Of a DNA stretch of 64,000 nucleotides, positions 1 through 8,077 are shown piece by piece (position 1 is the stretch's first letter; every line of letters begins with the position of its first letter). Under the pieces are notes generated by a model. That model saw nothing but the letters and a program-made list of their open reading frames with translations, ran no database searches and was not told the origin of the DNA. Source of the DNA: Pseudomonas canadensis (GTDB lineage: Bacteria; Pseudomonadota; Gammaproteobacteria; Pseudomonadales; Pseudomonadaceae); NCBI RefSeq assembly GCF_000503215.1, contig NZ_AYTD01000014.1:186001-250000 (forward strand), given 5' to 3'. Position numbers and translations under genes: made by a program.

Positions 1-1035
1 ACCCCGACCGAACTGCACTGCGTCGTGCTGATCGGTGGTCCGCTGTCCGACCACAAAGGCATCAACCGTCGTGGGGGTGGCTTGACCGCACCAGCCCTGA
101 CGGAAAAAGACAAGGCCGACATCAAGCTCGCCGCCGAAATGGAAGTGGACTACCTCGCCGTGTCCTTCCCGCGCGACGCCGCCGACATGGAATACGCCCG
201 TAAGCTGCGCGACGAAGCCGGTGGTACTGCCTGGCTGGTGGCGAAGATCGAACGCGCCGAAGCCGTGGCCGATGACGAAACCCTCGACGGCCTGATCAAG
301 GCTTCCGACGCGGTGATGGTTGCTCGTGGCGACCTGGGCGTGGAAATCGGTGACGCCGAGCTGATCGGTATCCAGAAGAAGATCATCCTGCACGCTCGCC
401 GCCACAACAAGGCAGTGATCGTGGCGACCCAGATGATGGAGTCGATGATCCAGAACCCGATGCCGACCCGCGCCGAAGTGTCCGACGTGGCCAACGCCGT
501 GCTCGACTACACCGACGCCGTGATGCTCTCGGCCGAAAGCGCCGCCGGCCCGTACCCGCTGGAAGCCGTGCAAGCCATGGCGCGTATCTGCCTCGGCGCT
601 GAAAAGCACCCGACCAGCAAGACCTCCAGCCACCGCATCGGCAAAGAGTTCGAAAGCTGCGACCAGAGCATCGCCCTGGCTGCCATGTACACCGCGAACC
701 ACTTCCCCGGTGTGAAGGCGATCATCGCGCTGACCGAAAGTGGCTACACGCCGTTGATCATGTCGCGCATCCGTTCCTCGGTGCCGATCTACGCGTTCAC
801 CCCGCACCGTGAAGCCCAGGCGCGCACCGCGCTGTTCCGTGGCGTGTACACCGTTCCGTTCGATCCGGCTTCGCTGGCACCGAACGAAGTCAGCCAGAAG
901 GCGATCGACGAGCTGGTCAAGCGTGGCGTCGTAGAGAAAGGCGACTGGGTCATCCTGACCAAGGGCGACAGCTACCACACCACCGGTGGCACCAATGGCA
1001 TGAAGATCCTGCACGTGGGCGACCCGCAGGTCTGA
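1..1035 (+). CDS. pykA: Pyruvate kinase, 3' part (5' end outside window)
   Basis: Converts phosphoenolpyruvate and ADP to pyruvate and ATP in the cytoplasm, the last step of lower glycolysis and the Entner-Doudoroff route. The frame is open from base 1, so the first Met visible (base 25) is internal; 344 residues remain of a family usually near 480. Visible landmarks are LTEKDKADI, the KIE catalytic-lysine segment ([10 protein letters not shown]), the metal-binding VARGDLGVE segment, and the family signature ATQMMESMI followed by [12 protein letters not shown]. The C-terminal domain is complete and the stop is followed by a strong terminator. The sequence resembles the PykA rather than PykF type of pseudomonads; that distinction is from memory. 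Confidence 0.96.
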   Translation, partial: TPTELHCVVLIGGPLSDHKGINRRGGGLTAPALTEKDKADIKLAAEMEVDYLAVSFPRDAADMEYARKLRDEAGGTAWLVAKIERAEAVADDETLDGLIKASDAVMVARGDLGVEIGDAELIGIQKKIILHARRHNKAVIVATQMMESMIQNPMPTRAEVSDVANAVLDYTDAVMLSAESAAGPYPLEAVQAMARICLGAEKHPTSKTSSHRIGKEFESCDQSIALAAMYTANHFPGVKAIIALTESGYTPLIMSRIRSSVPIYAFTPHREAQARTALFRGVYTVPFDPASLAPNEVSQKAIDELVKRGVVEKGDWVILTKGDSYHTTGGTNGMKILHVGDPQV

Positions 1036-1055
1036 GTGACACGCTGAAAAACAAA

Positions 1056-1086
1056 AGCCCCGCCATGTGAATGGCGGGGCTTTTTT
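1056..1086 (+). terminator. Rho-independent terminator of pykA
   Basis: An 11-bp perfect stem (AGCCCCGCCAT with its complement) closes a 4-base loop and is followed by a run of six T, 20 bases after the pykA stop. Confidence 0.93.
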
Positions 1087-1137
1087 GCATTTCAAGAGTT
1101 CGTGTCGAACTCGGTCAAGCCCGCTCCCACATGTTGA

Positions 1138-1887
1138 TCAGCGCCGGGTGATGAACCCCGACAACGCCGCAATCGCCTCAGGCGATCTCAAGCGCTGGGT
1201 AAACAGCGCCCCCTCCTCCTCGATCACCTGCCGCAACTGCTCACGATCAACACTTTTCATCAATTGCTTGGTCACCTGCACCGCCCCCGGTGCCAAGGTT
1301 TCGAAGCGCTCGGCCATTTCCCGCGCCTTGGCCAACGCCGTCTCGCCGCTGCCCAACGCCTCGGTGGCAATGCCCCAGGCTGCCGCCTGTTCGCCGGTAA
1401 AGCCCTCGCCCAGCAACAATAATTCCGCAGCCTTTGCGTGCCCCAACAACCTCGGCAGAATCAGGCTCGACCCAAACTCCGGGCACAGCCCCAGGTTGAC
1501 AAACGGCATGCGCAACCGCGCATCGCGGCTGATGTATACCAGATCGCAATGCAGCAACAGGGTTGTCCCGATACCCACCGCAACGCCCGCCACGGCGGCA
1601 ATCACCGGTTTGCGGCAGTTGAGCAGGCTTTTCATGAAATAAAACGGTGGGCTGTCGAGATCGCTGGGCGGCTGTTCGAGAAAATCGCCGATGTCGTTGC
1701 CGGCAGTGAAGCATTCACTGCTGCCCTGGATCAGTACGCAGCGGATGTCCTCATCCGCATCGGCCTGCTCCAGTGCCTCGGCCAATTGCGTGTACATGGC
1801 GCGGGTCAGGGCGTTTTTCTTGTCGGGGCGATTGAGCTGCAAGGTCAGCAACCCGCGTTCGCGGTGTTGCAGGATGGCATCGGTCAT
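1138..1887 (-). CDS. Enoyl-CoA hydratase/isomerase family protein
   Basis: 249-residue crotonase-fold protein. The N-terminal LNRPDKKNAL segment, the oxyanion-hole segment near residues 58-66 (FTAGNDIGDF) and the second oxyanion region AVAGVAVGIGTTLLLHCDLVY are typical of crotonases. The second catalytic region reads MPFVNLGLCPEFGSS, so the family's hydratase glutamate may be present in CPEFGSS. The family covers hydratases, isomerases and dehalogenases, so the substrate cannot be stated. The gene lies 30 bp downstream of a ferredoxin-reductase gene on the same strand, and the two are probably one transcript. In P. aeruginosa the same pair lies between pykA and the class I fumarase. Confidence 0.85.
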   Translation of the reverse strand: MTDAILQHRERGLLTLQLNRPDKKNALTRAMYTQLAEALEQADADEDIRCVLIQGSSECFTAGNDIGDFLEQPPSDLDSPPFYFMKSLLNCRKPVIAAVAGVAVGIGTTLLLHCDLVYISRDARLRMPFVNLGLCPEFGSSLILPRLLGHAKAAELLLLGEGFTGEQAAAWGIATEALGSGETALAKAREMAERFETLAPGAVQVTKQLMKSVDREQLRQVIEEEGALFTQRLRSPEAIAALSGFITRR

Positions 1888-1917
1888 GGCGAATCTAGCG
1901 GCTGTAGAGTTCAGCGC

Positions 1918-2850
1918 TCAACCACGGGGCAGGAACACATCGGCCAGCAGTTGATTACGCGGCAGTCCCGCCAGGAACAGACGCTTGGAAAACGCCTCGA
2001 CACTGGCCGGGTGCCCGCAGAGTAAAGCCAGAGTTTGCCGCGAAACAAGCCGCAGTTGCGCCAATGCCTGGGTCGCCTGCGCCGCCGTCCACAGCTCCAC
2101 CGTCACGTTGGGATGCTGTGCGGCCAGCTGCGCCAAGGGTTCGGCCAGGTAATGCCCCTCAGTATCATGGGCCAGGTGAATCACGCGGATGTCGCCCTGA
2201 TGATCCTGGCGCAAGGCCTCTCGCAACACGCCCCAAAGAGGGCCAAGGCCGGTGCCGGACGCCAGCAGCCACAGCGGTCGGCTTTGCCAGTCGGGATCGT
2301 ATTGCAGCGCGCCGCCGCGCAGTTCGCCCAACCGCAAACGGTCGCCCAGCTGCAACTGGCGGGCAAGATCACTGAATTCGCCAGGCAGACGGCAATCGAG
2401 GTGAAACTCCAGGAATGGGTCATCCTGGGGCAAGCTCGCCAGGGAATAGGGCCGCGCCACTTGTCCCGCCCACAACACCAGATGCTGCCCAGCCCGGTAG
2501 CGCAGGCCACGCTCGGGTTGCAGGCGCAGGCGCAGCACACTCGGGCTCAACCAATCGATACCCACCACCTGGGCCGGCAACCCATCACGCGTAGGATCAA
2601 AGGTTTCGACGCGCAGGTCCCCGCTCACCTGGCACTGGCACGCCAAGCGCCAGCCGTCCTGACGTTGCGCCGGGCTCAAGGCCTCGGGCTGCTTGTCATC
2701 GACCTCCCCCTGGCATCGCACCAGACACGCATGGCAACTGCCGGCGCGACAACTGTAAGGCACGGCCACACCTGCCTCGTTCAAGGAATCCAGCAGGTTG
2801 CTGCCGGTCGTTACCGACCAATGGCGTTCGCCGACATACAGTTCAGGCAT
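1918..2850 (-). CDS. 2Fe-2S ferredoxin / FAD-NAD(P) oxidoreductase
   Basis: 310-residue electron-transfer flavoprotein. Residues 1-90 form a plant-type ferredoxin domain with the CRAGSCHAC cluster-binding motif, a following C and a further distant C. Residues about 100-310 form a ferredoxin-NADP reductase module with the FAD motif RPYSLAS and the nucleotide-binding segment LLASGTGLGPLWGVLRE. Such fusions pass electrons between NAD(P)H and an oxygenase or other acceptor; the partner is unknown, though the downstream crotonase is in the same operon. I start at MPELYVG because GGTGAG lies at a good distance; the frame stays open 47 codons further upstream, but that stretch is a palindromic REP element and not protein. 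Confidence 0.88.
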   Translation of the reverse strand: MPELYVGERHWSVTTGSNLLDSLNEAGVAVPYSCRAGSCHACLVRCQGEVDDKQPEALSPAQRQDGWRLACQCQVSGDLRVETFDPTRDGLPAQVVGIDWLSPSVLRLRLQPERGLRYRAGQHLVLWAGQVARPYSLASLPQDDPFLEFHLDCRLPGEFSDLARQLQLGDRLRLGELRGGALQYDPDWQSRPLWLLASGTGLGPLWGVLREALRQDHQGDIRVIHLAHDTEGHYLAEPLAQLAAQHPNVTVELWTAAQATQALAQLRLVSRQTLALLCGHPASVEAFSKRLFLAGLPRNQLLADVFLPRG

Positions 2851-2862
2851 ATAACTCTCACC

Positions 2863-2962
2863 TGTAGGAGCGAGCTTGCTCGCGAAGATCGCTAACGATA
2901 ACGCGGGGTGCCTGACGAAACCCATCAAATTCAAGTTTTTCGCGAGCAAGCTCGCTCCTACA
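2863..2962. repeat. REP doublet (REPIN), 100-bp family, copy 1
   Basis: Two inverted REP arms (TGTAGGAGCGAGCTTGCTCG and complement, 24 bp each) enclose a 52-bp spacer. It lies in the divergent region between the ferredoxin reductase and fumarase genes, and its left edge is only 12 bp upstream of the reductase start codon. Confidence 0.9.
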
Positions 2963-3073
2963 ACCCAATCGAGCCAGGCATTCATGACCATAGTCGGGTG
3001 TATCGGCCACCGAGCCGGGTTATACTGCCGCGCCTTTTTAGCGTCGCGCCTGCACCACTTTGGCGTGCCTTGG

Positions 3074-3116
3074 AAAGGTGAGCTCAGCCGACCGATGCAA
3101 CACTGAGCCCACCTTT
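3074..3116 (+). promoter_or_regulatory. Stem-loop in the fumarase leader
   Basis: Arms at 3074-3087 (AAAGGTGAGCTCAG) and 3103-3116 (CTGAGCCCACCTTT) pair over 14 positions with one G-U pair and a 15-base loop. The stem ends 32 bases before the fumarase ATG and has no T-run, so it looks like a leader structure rather than a terminator of another gene. Function is not known. Confidence 0.5.
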
Positions 3117-3148
3117 ATTGAATGTTCCCTTATAGAGGAGCGCGACTC

Positions 3149-4672
3149 ATGACCGTGATCAAGCAAGACGACCTGATTCAGAGCGTTGCCGACGCCCTGC
3201 AATTCATTTCCTACTACCACCCCGTGGATTTCATCCAGGCCATGCACGAAGCCTACCTGCGCGAAGAATCGCCAGCGGCCCGTGACTCCATCGCCCAGAT
3301 CCTGATCAACTCGCGCATGTGCGCCACCGGCCATCGCCCGATCTGCCAGGACACCGGTATCGTTACCGTGTTCGTGCGCGTGGGCATGGACGTGCGTTGG
3401 GATGGCGCCACCATGGGCCTGGACGACATGATCAACGAAGGCGTGCGTCGCGCCTACAACCTGCCGGAAAACGTCCTGCGTGCCTCGATCCTGGCCGACC
3501 CGGCAGGCGCGCGTAAGAACACCAAGGACAACACCCCGGCGGTGATCCACTACTCCATCGTCCCGGGTAACACCGTGGAAGTGGACGTGGCAGCCAAGGG
3601 CGGCGGTTCCGAGAACAAGTCGAAAATGGCGATGCTCAACCCGTCCGACTCGATCGTTGACTGGGTATTGAAGACCGTTCCGACCATGGGCGCCGGCTGG
3701 TGCCCACCGGGCATGCTCGGCATCGGCATCGGCGGCACCGCCGAGAAAGCCGCCGTCATGGCCAAGGAAGTGTTGATGGAATCCATCGACATCCACGAGC
3801 TGAAAAAGCGCGGCCCGCAGAACCGTATCGAAGAGATGCGCCTGGAGCTGTTCGAGAAGGTCAACCAGCTGGGCATCGGCGCCCAGGGCCTGGGTGGCCT
3901 GACCACCGTGCTCGACGTGAAGATCATGGACTACCCGACCCACGCAGCGTCCTTGCCGGTGTGCATGATCCCCAACTGCGCCGCCACCCGCCACGCGCAC
4001 TTCGTGCTCGACGGCTCGGGCCCGGCCTCGCTGGAAGCGCCACCGCTGGACGCCTACCCGGAAATCGTCTGGGAAGCTGGCCCATCGGCCCGTCGCGTCA
4101 ACCTCGATACCCTGACTCCGGAAGAAGTGCAGAGCTGGCAGCCGGGCGAAACCGTGTTGCTCAACGGCAAGATGCTCACCGGTCGCGACGCCGCGCACAA
4201 GCGCATGGTCGAGATGCTGAACAAGGGCGAAACCCTGCCGGTGGACCTCAAGGGTCGCTTCATCTACTACGTCGGCCCGGTTGATCCAGTGCGCGAAGAA
4301 GTGGTTGGCCCAGCCGGCCCGACCACCGCGACGCGGATGGACAAGTTCACCCGTCAGATCCTCGAGCAAACCGGCCTGCTGGGCATGATCGGCAAATCCG
4401 AGCGCGGCCCGACTGCGATCGAAGCGATCAAGGACCACAAGGCCGTGTACCTGATGGCCGTGGGCGGCGCCGCTTACCTGGTGGCGCAAGCCATCAAGAA
4501 GTCGCGTGTTGTTGCCTTCGCCGAACTGGGCATGGAAGCGATCTACGAGTTCGACGTGAAGGACATGCCGGTCACCGTTGCTGTCGACAGCAAAGGCGAA
4601 TCCGTGCACATCACCGGTCCTGCCATCTGGCAGAAAAAGATCAGTGAAAGCCTGGCGGTAGAAGTGCAGTAA
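3149..4672 (+). CDS. fumA: Class I (iron-sulfur) fumarate hydratase
   Basis: 507-residue single-chain class I fumarase, interconverting fumarate and L-malate in the TCA cycle with an oxygen-labile 4Fe-4S cluster. The N-terminal catalytic domain carries CATGHRPICQDTG (first cluster cysteines) and CMIPNCAATRH; the C-terminal domain carries GPTTATRMD and GGAAYLVAQAI. Length matches the fused alpha-beta form. The start at ATG 3149 is preceded by GAGGAG; the frame is open nine codons further upstream but without a ribosome site. It is monocistronic, with its own terminator. P. aeruginosa has the same gene next to the hydratase/reductase pair. Confidence 0.95.
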   Translation: MTVIKQDDLIQSVADALQFISYYHPVDFIQAMHEAYLREESPAARDSIAQILINSRMCATGHRPICQDTGIVTVFVRVGMDVRWDGATMGLDDMINEGVRRAYNLPENVLRASILADPAGARKNTKDNTPAVIHYSIVPGNTVEVDVAAKGGGSENKSKMAMLNPSDSIVDWVLKTVPTMGAGWCPPGMLGIGIGGTAEKAAVMAKEVLMESIDIHELKKRGPQNRIEEMRLELFEKVNQLGIGAQGLGGLTTVLDVKIMDYPTHAASLPVCMIPNCAATRHAHFVLDGSGPASLEAPPLDAYPEIVWEAGPSARRVNLDTLTPEEVQSWQPGETVLLNGKMLTGRDAAHKRMVEMLNKGETLPVDLKGRFIYYVGPVDPVREEVVGPAGPTTATRMDKFTRQILEQTGLLGMIGKSERGPTAIEAIKDHKAVYLMAVGGAAYLVAQAIKKSRVVAFAELGMEAIYEFDVKDMPVTVAVDSKGESVHITGPAIWQKKISESLAVEVQ

Positions 4673-4691
4673 GCGCTTCCCCTGCAAACAT

Positions 4692-4727
4692 AAAGGCGAC
4701 TGTGGCCATGGCCCAGTCGCCTTTTTT
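4692..4727 (+). terminator. Terminator of fumarase
   Basis: A 10-bp stem (AAAGGCGACT with complement) followed by TTTTTT, 20 bases after the fumarase stop. Confidence 0.92.
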
Positions 4728-4775
4728 ATGGCACATGGTATGGTGCACTCCCTTACCGTGCCTGCCCATCACCGT

Positions 4776-6542
4776 ATGATCGTCATCCCTCGCCCCCTGC
4801 GCCTGACCTTCTATTCCTTGCTGATCATCGCTGGCGCGCTACTGGCCGCGGCCTTGGCCACGCGCCACGCCGAACGCCAGGCCCTGGTGGACGACGCCGC
4901 CCGCGCCAATCAGCAGCTTGCGCTGTACGCCAACTCGCTGCATACCCTGATCGAACGCTACCGCGCCCTGCCCGCCGTGCTGGCGTTGGACTCGGAGATG
5001 ATCAATGCCTTGAAGGGCCCGCTGGATACCGCGACCCAGGATCTGCTCAACCGCAAGCTGGAGCGCATCAACGGCGCGGCGCAGTCATCCACCCTGGAAT
5101 TGATGGACCGCACCGGCCTGGCCGTGGCCGCCAGCAACTGGAACCTGCCCAGCAGTTATGTGGGCCACAACTACGCGTTTCGCCCTTATTTCAGCCAAAC
5201 CTTGAGTCAGGGCACTGGGCGCTTTTACGCGGTGGGCGTGACCACCGGCATACCCGGTTACTTCCTCTCCAGCGCGGTGGTCGATGAACACGAACAGTTC
5301 CTCGGCGCGATGGTGGTCAAGCTTGAGTTCCCCGAACTTGAACGTGAGTGGGCCCAAGGCAATGACCTGCTGCTGGTCAGTGATGCGCGTGGCATTGTGT
5401 TCATCGCCAATCAACCCGGTTGGCGTTATCGCAACCTGCGACCGTTGTCGGCCAGCGACCTTGCCGAGCTGAAAGCCACACGCCAATACGACAAGAAACA
5501 TCTGCAGGCACTCGAAACCAGCACCCTGCAACGCTTCGACGAAAACAGCCACCTGATGCGCGTCAACGGCCCGGATGGCAGTGCCAATTACATCTGGGAA
5601 TCCCTGCCGTTGAAGGCCGAAGGCTGGACCTTGCACCTGCTGCGCAAACCGCAGTTCGCCTTTGAAGATCAACGTAACGCTGGCCTGGCTGCCGCCGGCT
5701 CCTGGCTGGCGCTGGTGTTCCTGGTGCTGTTCCTGACCCAACGCTGGCGCCTGGCCCGCTTGCGCCAGCGCAGTCGCGAAGAACTTGAGCAACTGGTGGA
5801 AGAACGCACCCAGGCGCTGCGTACCGCCCAGGATGGCTTGGTGCAATCGGCCAAATTGGCGGCGCTGGGACAGATGTCCGCCGCCCTCGCCCACGAAATC
5901 AATCAGCCACTCACCGCCCAACGCATGCAATTGGCCACGTTGCGCCTGCTGCTGGATCACGGTCGTGTCGACGACGCCTACCAGGCGCTCACGCCACTGG
6001 ACGACATGCTCACGCGCATGGCCGCCCTCACCGGCCACCTCAAGACCTTCGCGCGCAAAAGCCCCAGTGGTTTGCGTGAACGCCTGGACCTGGCCACCGT
6101 GGTCGACCAGTCGCTGCACCTGCTCGATGCGCGCCTGCGCGATGAATCCATCGGCGTGGTGCTGGACCTGACCCGCCCCGCCTGGGTGCGCGGCGATGCC
6201 ATCCGCTTGGAACAGGTCCTGATCAACCTGCTGCGCAACGCCCTCGACGCCATGGCCGACAAACCGCGCAAACGCCTGGAGATCCGCCTGCATGCCGACC
6301 AACAACTGTGGCGACTGACCGTCAGCGACAGCGGCGGCGGGATTGCCGACGAGCACCTGAACAGCGTGTTCGACCCGTTCTTCACCACCAAGCCTGTGGG
6401 TGATGGCCTCGGCTTGGGGCTGGCGGTGTCCTACGCTATCGTGCACGAATTGGGTGGGCGCCTGATCGCCAGCAATCGCGGCGACGGCGCGGTATTTACC
6501 CTGACCCTGCCTATCGCGCTGGAGACGCCCGACCTATGTTGA
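4776..6542 (+). CDS. mifS: DctB/MifS-type sensor histidine kinase
   Basis: Membrane sensor kinase, 588 residues from the chosen start. A transmembrane segment near residues 8-30, a periplasmic PAS-like/Cache sensor domain (to about 300), a second membrane segment ([13 protein letters not shown]), a coiled linker, then the HisKA motif [13 protein letters not shown] with the phosphorylated His and the ATPase motifs [15 protein letters not shown] and [11 protein letters not shown]. This is the DctB class, which phosphorylates sigma-54 activators in response to C4/C5 dicarboxylates. It overlaps mifR by 7 bases, and a 2-oxoglutarate-type permease follows, which points to MifS of P. aeruginosa. The start is uncertain: ATGs at 4728 and 4740 are in frame, but 4728 lies in the preceding terminator. 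Confidence 0.85.
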   Translation: MIVIPRPLRLTFYSLLIIAGALLAAALATRHAERQALVDDAARANQQLALYANSLHTLIERYRALPAVLALDSEMINALKGPLDTATQDLLNRKLERINGAAQSSTLELMDRTGLAVAASNWNLPSSYVGHNYAFRPYFSQTLSQGTGRFYAVGVTTGIPGYFLSSAVVDEHEQFLGAMVVKLEFPELEREWAQGNDLLLVSDARGIVFIANQPGWRYRNLRPLSASDLAELKATRQYDKKHLQALETSTLQRFDENSHLMRVNGPDGSANYIWESLPLKAEGWTLHLLRKPQFAFEDQRNAGLAAAGSWLALVFLVLFLTQRWRLARLRQRSREELEQLVEERTQALRTAQDGLVQSAKLAALGQMSAALAHEINQPLTAQRMQLATLRLLLDHGRVDDAYQALTPLDDMLTRMAALTGHLKTFARKSPSGLRERLDLATVVDQSLHLLDARLRDESIGVVLDLTRPAWVRGDAIRLEQVLINLLRNALDAMADKPRKRLEIRLHADQQLWRLTVSDSGGGIADEHLNSVFDPFFTTKPVGDGLGLGLAVSYAIVHELGGRLIASNRGDGAVFTLTLPIALETPDLC

Positions 6543-7861
6543 ACGCGGTGATTGTGGTCGATGACGAAGCCAGCATCCGCACGGCCGTCGAGCAGTGGCT
6601 GAGCCTCTCGGGGTTCGAGGTGCAGTTGTTCAGCCGCGCCGAGGAATGCCTGGCGCAATTGCCCAAGGATTTCCCCGGCGTGATCCTCAGCGATGTGCGC
6701 ATGCCCGGACTCAGCGGGCTCGAACTGCTGGCCGAGGTACAGCGCCGCGATGCCGATTTACCGGTCATCCTGCTCACCGGCCACGGCGATGTACCGATGG
6801 CGGTTGAGGCCATGCGCGACGGGGCCTACGACTTCCTGGAAAAACCCTTCAGCCCCGATGCCCTGCTCAACAGCCTGCGCCGTGCCCTGGACAAGCGCGG
6901 GCTGATCCTGGAGAACCGCCGCCTGCATCAACAGGCCGATCATCGCGCGCAGTTGGAGTCGACCCTGCTCGGCGTGTCCCGTGGTTTGCAGACCTTGCGC
7001 CGCCAGGTGCTGGACCTGGCGAGCCTGCCGGTCAACGTACTGATCCGTGGCGAGACCGGCAGCGGCAAGGAAATGGTCGCCCGTTGCCTGCATGATTTTG
7101 GCCCTCGGTCGAAGAAACCCTTTGTCGCGCTCAACTGCGCCGCCATCCCCGAGCAGTTGTTTGAAGCCGAACTATTCGGCCACGAAAGCGGCGCGTTTAC
7201 TGGCGCGCAGGGCAAGCGCATCGGCAAACTGGAATATGCCCACGGTGGCACGCTGTTCCTCGATGAAATCGAAAGCATGCCGCTGGCCCAACAGGTGAAA
7301 CTGCTGCGAGTGTTGCAAGAACAGAAACTGGAGCGACTGGGCTCCAACCAGAGTATCCACGTGGACCTGCGCATCATCGCCGCCACCAAGCCGGACCTGC
7401 TGGAAGAGGCCCGCGCCGGGCGCTTTCGCGAAGACCTGGCCTATCGCTTGAACGTCGCGCAACTGCGCCTGCCGCCTTTGCGTGAGCGCCGCGAAGATAT
7501 CCCGCTGCTGTTCGACCACTTTGCACAGAGTGCCGCCGAGCGCCTGGGCCGCAGCGTCGAACCCCTGAGCGGCGCTCAACTGGGGCGCCTGCTCAGCCAT
7601 GATTGGCCAGGAAATGTGCGTGAACTGGCCAACGTCGCCGAACGCCAGGTATTGGGCCTTGGCGAACCGGAACCGGAAGGCATCGAGGCTGGGCAATCCC
7701 TGGCTGCGCAGCAGGAGGCCTTCGAAGCCCACTGCCTGAAAGCCGCGTTGACCCGGCACAAGGGCGATATCAAGGCCGTATTGGCCGAGCTGCAACTGCC
7801 ACGCCGGACCTTCAATGAAAAGATGCAGCGCCATGGGTTGGTGCGGGACACCTTCCTGTAG
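6536..7861 (+). CDS. mifR: Sigma-54-dependent response regulator (MifR/DctD type)
   Basis: 441-residue NtrC-family activator: receiver domain with VVDDE and phospho-acceptor Asp in ILSDVRMPG, AAA+ domain with Walker A GETGSGKE, the sigma-54 contact loop GAFTGA, Walker B GGTLFLDEI, and a short C-terminal Fis-like helix-turn-helix (HKGDIKAVLAELQLPRRTFN). All key motifs are intact. It is translationally coupled to mifS and lies just upstream of a permease gene with a sigma-54 promoter, so the pair probably senses 2-oxoglutarate or a related dicarboxylate. Its TAG stop is the first TAG of a 28-bp REP-like palindrome. Confidence 0.9.
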   Translation: MLNAVIVVDDEASIRTAVEQWLSLSGFEVQLFSRAEECLAQLPKDFPGVILSDVRMPGLSGLELLAEVQRRDADLPVILLTGHGDVPMAVEAMRDGAYDFLEKPFSPDALLNSLRRALDKRGLILENRRLHQQADHRAQLESTLLGVSRGLQTLRRQVLDLASLPVNVLIRGETGSGKEMVARCLHDFGPRSKKPFVALNCAAIPEQLFEAELFGHESGAFTGAQGKRIGKLEYAHGGTLFLDEIESMPLAQQVKLLRVLQEQKLERLGSNQSIHVDLRIIAATKPDLLEEARAGRFREDLAYRLNVAQLRLPPLRERREDIPLLFDHFAQSAAERLGRSVEPLSGAQLGRLLSHDWPGNVRELANVAERQVLGLGEPEPEGIEAGQSLAAQQEAFEAHCLKAALTRHKGDIKAVLAELQLPRRTFNEKMQRHGLVRDTFL

Positions 7862-7884
7862 GCGCTGGCTTGCCAGCGCCTACA
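7857..7884. repeat. REP-like palindrome overlapping the mifR stop
   Basis: Perfect inverted repeat with 13-base arms (TGTAGGCGCTGGC) and a TT centre. No T-run follows, so it is not a typical terminator. The TAG of the left arm is the mifR stop codon. Confidence 0.75.
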
Positions 7885-7910
7885 ATGGGCAGTGCGCGCC
7901 CGCGCCAATA

Positions 7911-7956
7911 AGCGGATTTCCGCTCACCCATTGAAAATCATCAGCGGCTTTCCGCT
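7911..7956 (+). promoter_or_regulatory. Twin palindromic upstream activator sites, probable MifR operators
   Basis: Two near-identical 14-bp palindromes, AGCGGATTTCCGCT at 7911-7924 and AGCGGCTTTCCGCT at 7943-7956, start exactly 32 bp apart (three helical turns). They lie 44-89 bp upstream of the sigma-54 promoter, where enhancer-binding dimers sit. Assignment to MifR is inference from position. Confidence 0.7.
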
Positions 7957-7999
7957 CAAAAAAATCCTCGAACCCCTCTAGTGCGGGCCTTCATCCACC

Positions 8000-8015
8000 T
8001 GGCACAGCTCCTGCT
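8000..8015 (+). promoter_or_regulatory. Sigma-54 (-24/-12) promoter of the permease gene
   Basis: TGGCACAGCTCCTGCT has the full -24 element TGGCAC and the essential GG-N10-GC spacing; the -12 box deviates by one base from TTGC. Predicted transcription start is near 8026, giving a leader of about 50 bases. Confidence 0.85.
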
Positions 8016-8050
8016 ATAGCTCGAGCCAGGCTGCGCACGCGCCGCTCCAT

Positions 8051-8058
8051 AAAAACAA
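8051..8058 (+). promoter_or_regulatory. CA motif (Hfq/Crc catabolite-repression target)
   Basis: AAAAACAA fits the AAnAAnAA consensus and lies 19 bases before the permease ATG, next to the ribosome site GAAGGA, inside the predicted leader. This is the usual position for Crc/Hfq repression in pseudomonads. Confidence 0.6.
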
Positions 8059-8077
8059 CTAGATGAAGGATCCTTCA

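Noticed and set aside
2851..2991. N-terminal extension of the ferredoxin reductase through the REP element
   Set aside because: The 47 codons are a readthrough of palindromic repeat DNA (VGASLLAKN and IFASKLAPT are typical REP translations), and a good ribosome site precedes the inner ATG.
3038..4687. 549-codon open frame opposite the fumarase gene
   Set aside because: It mirrors a strongly coding G+C-rich gene, has His/Arg-rich composition and no family resemblance.
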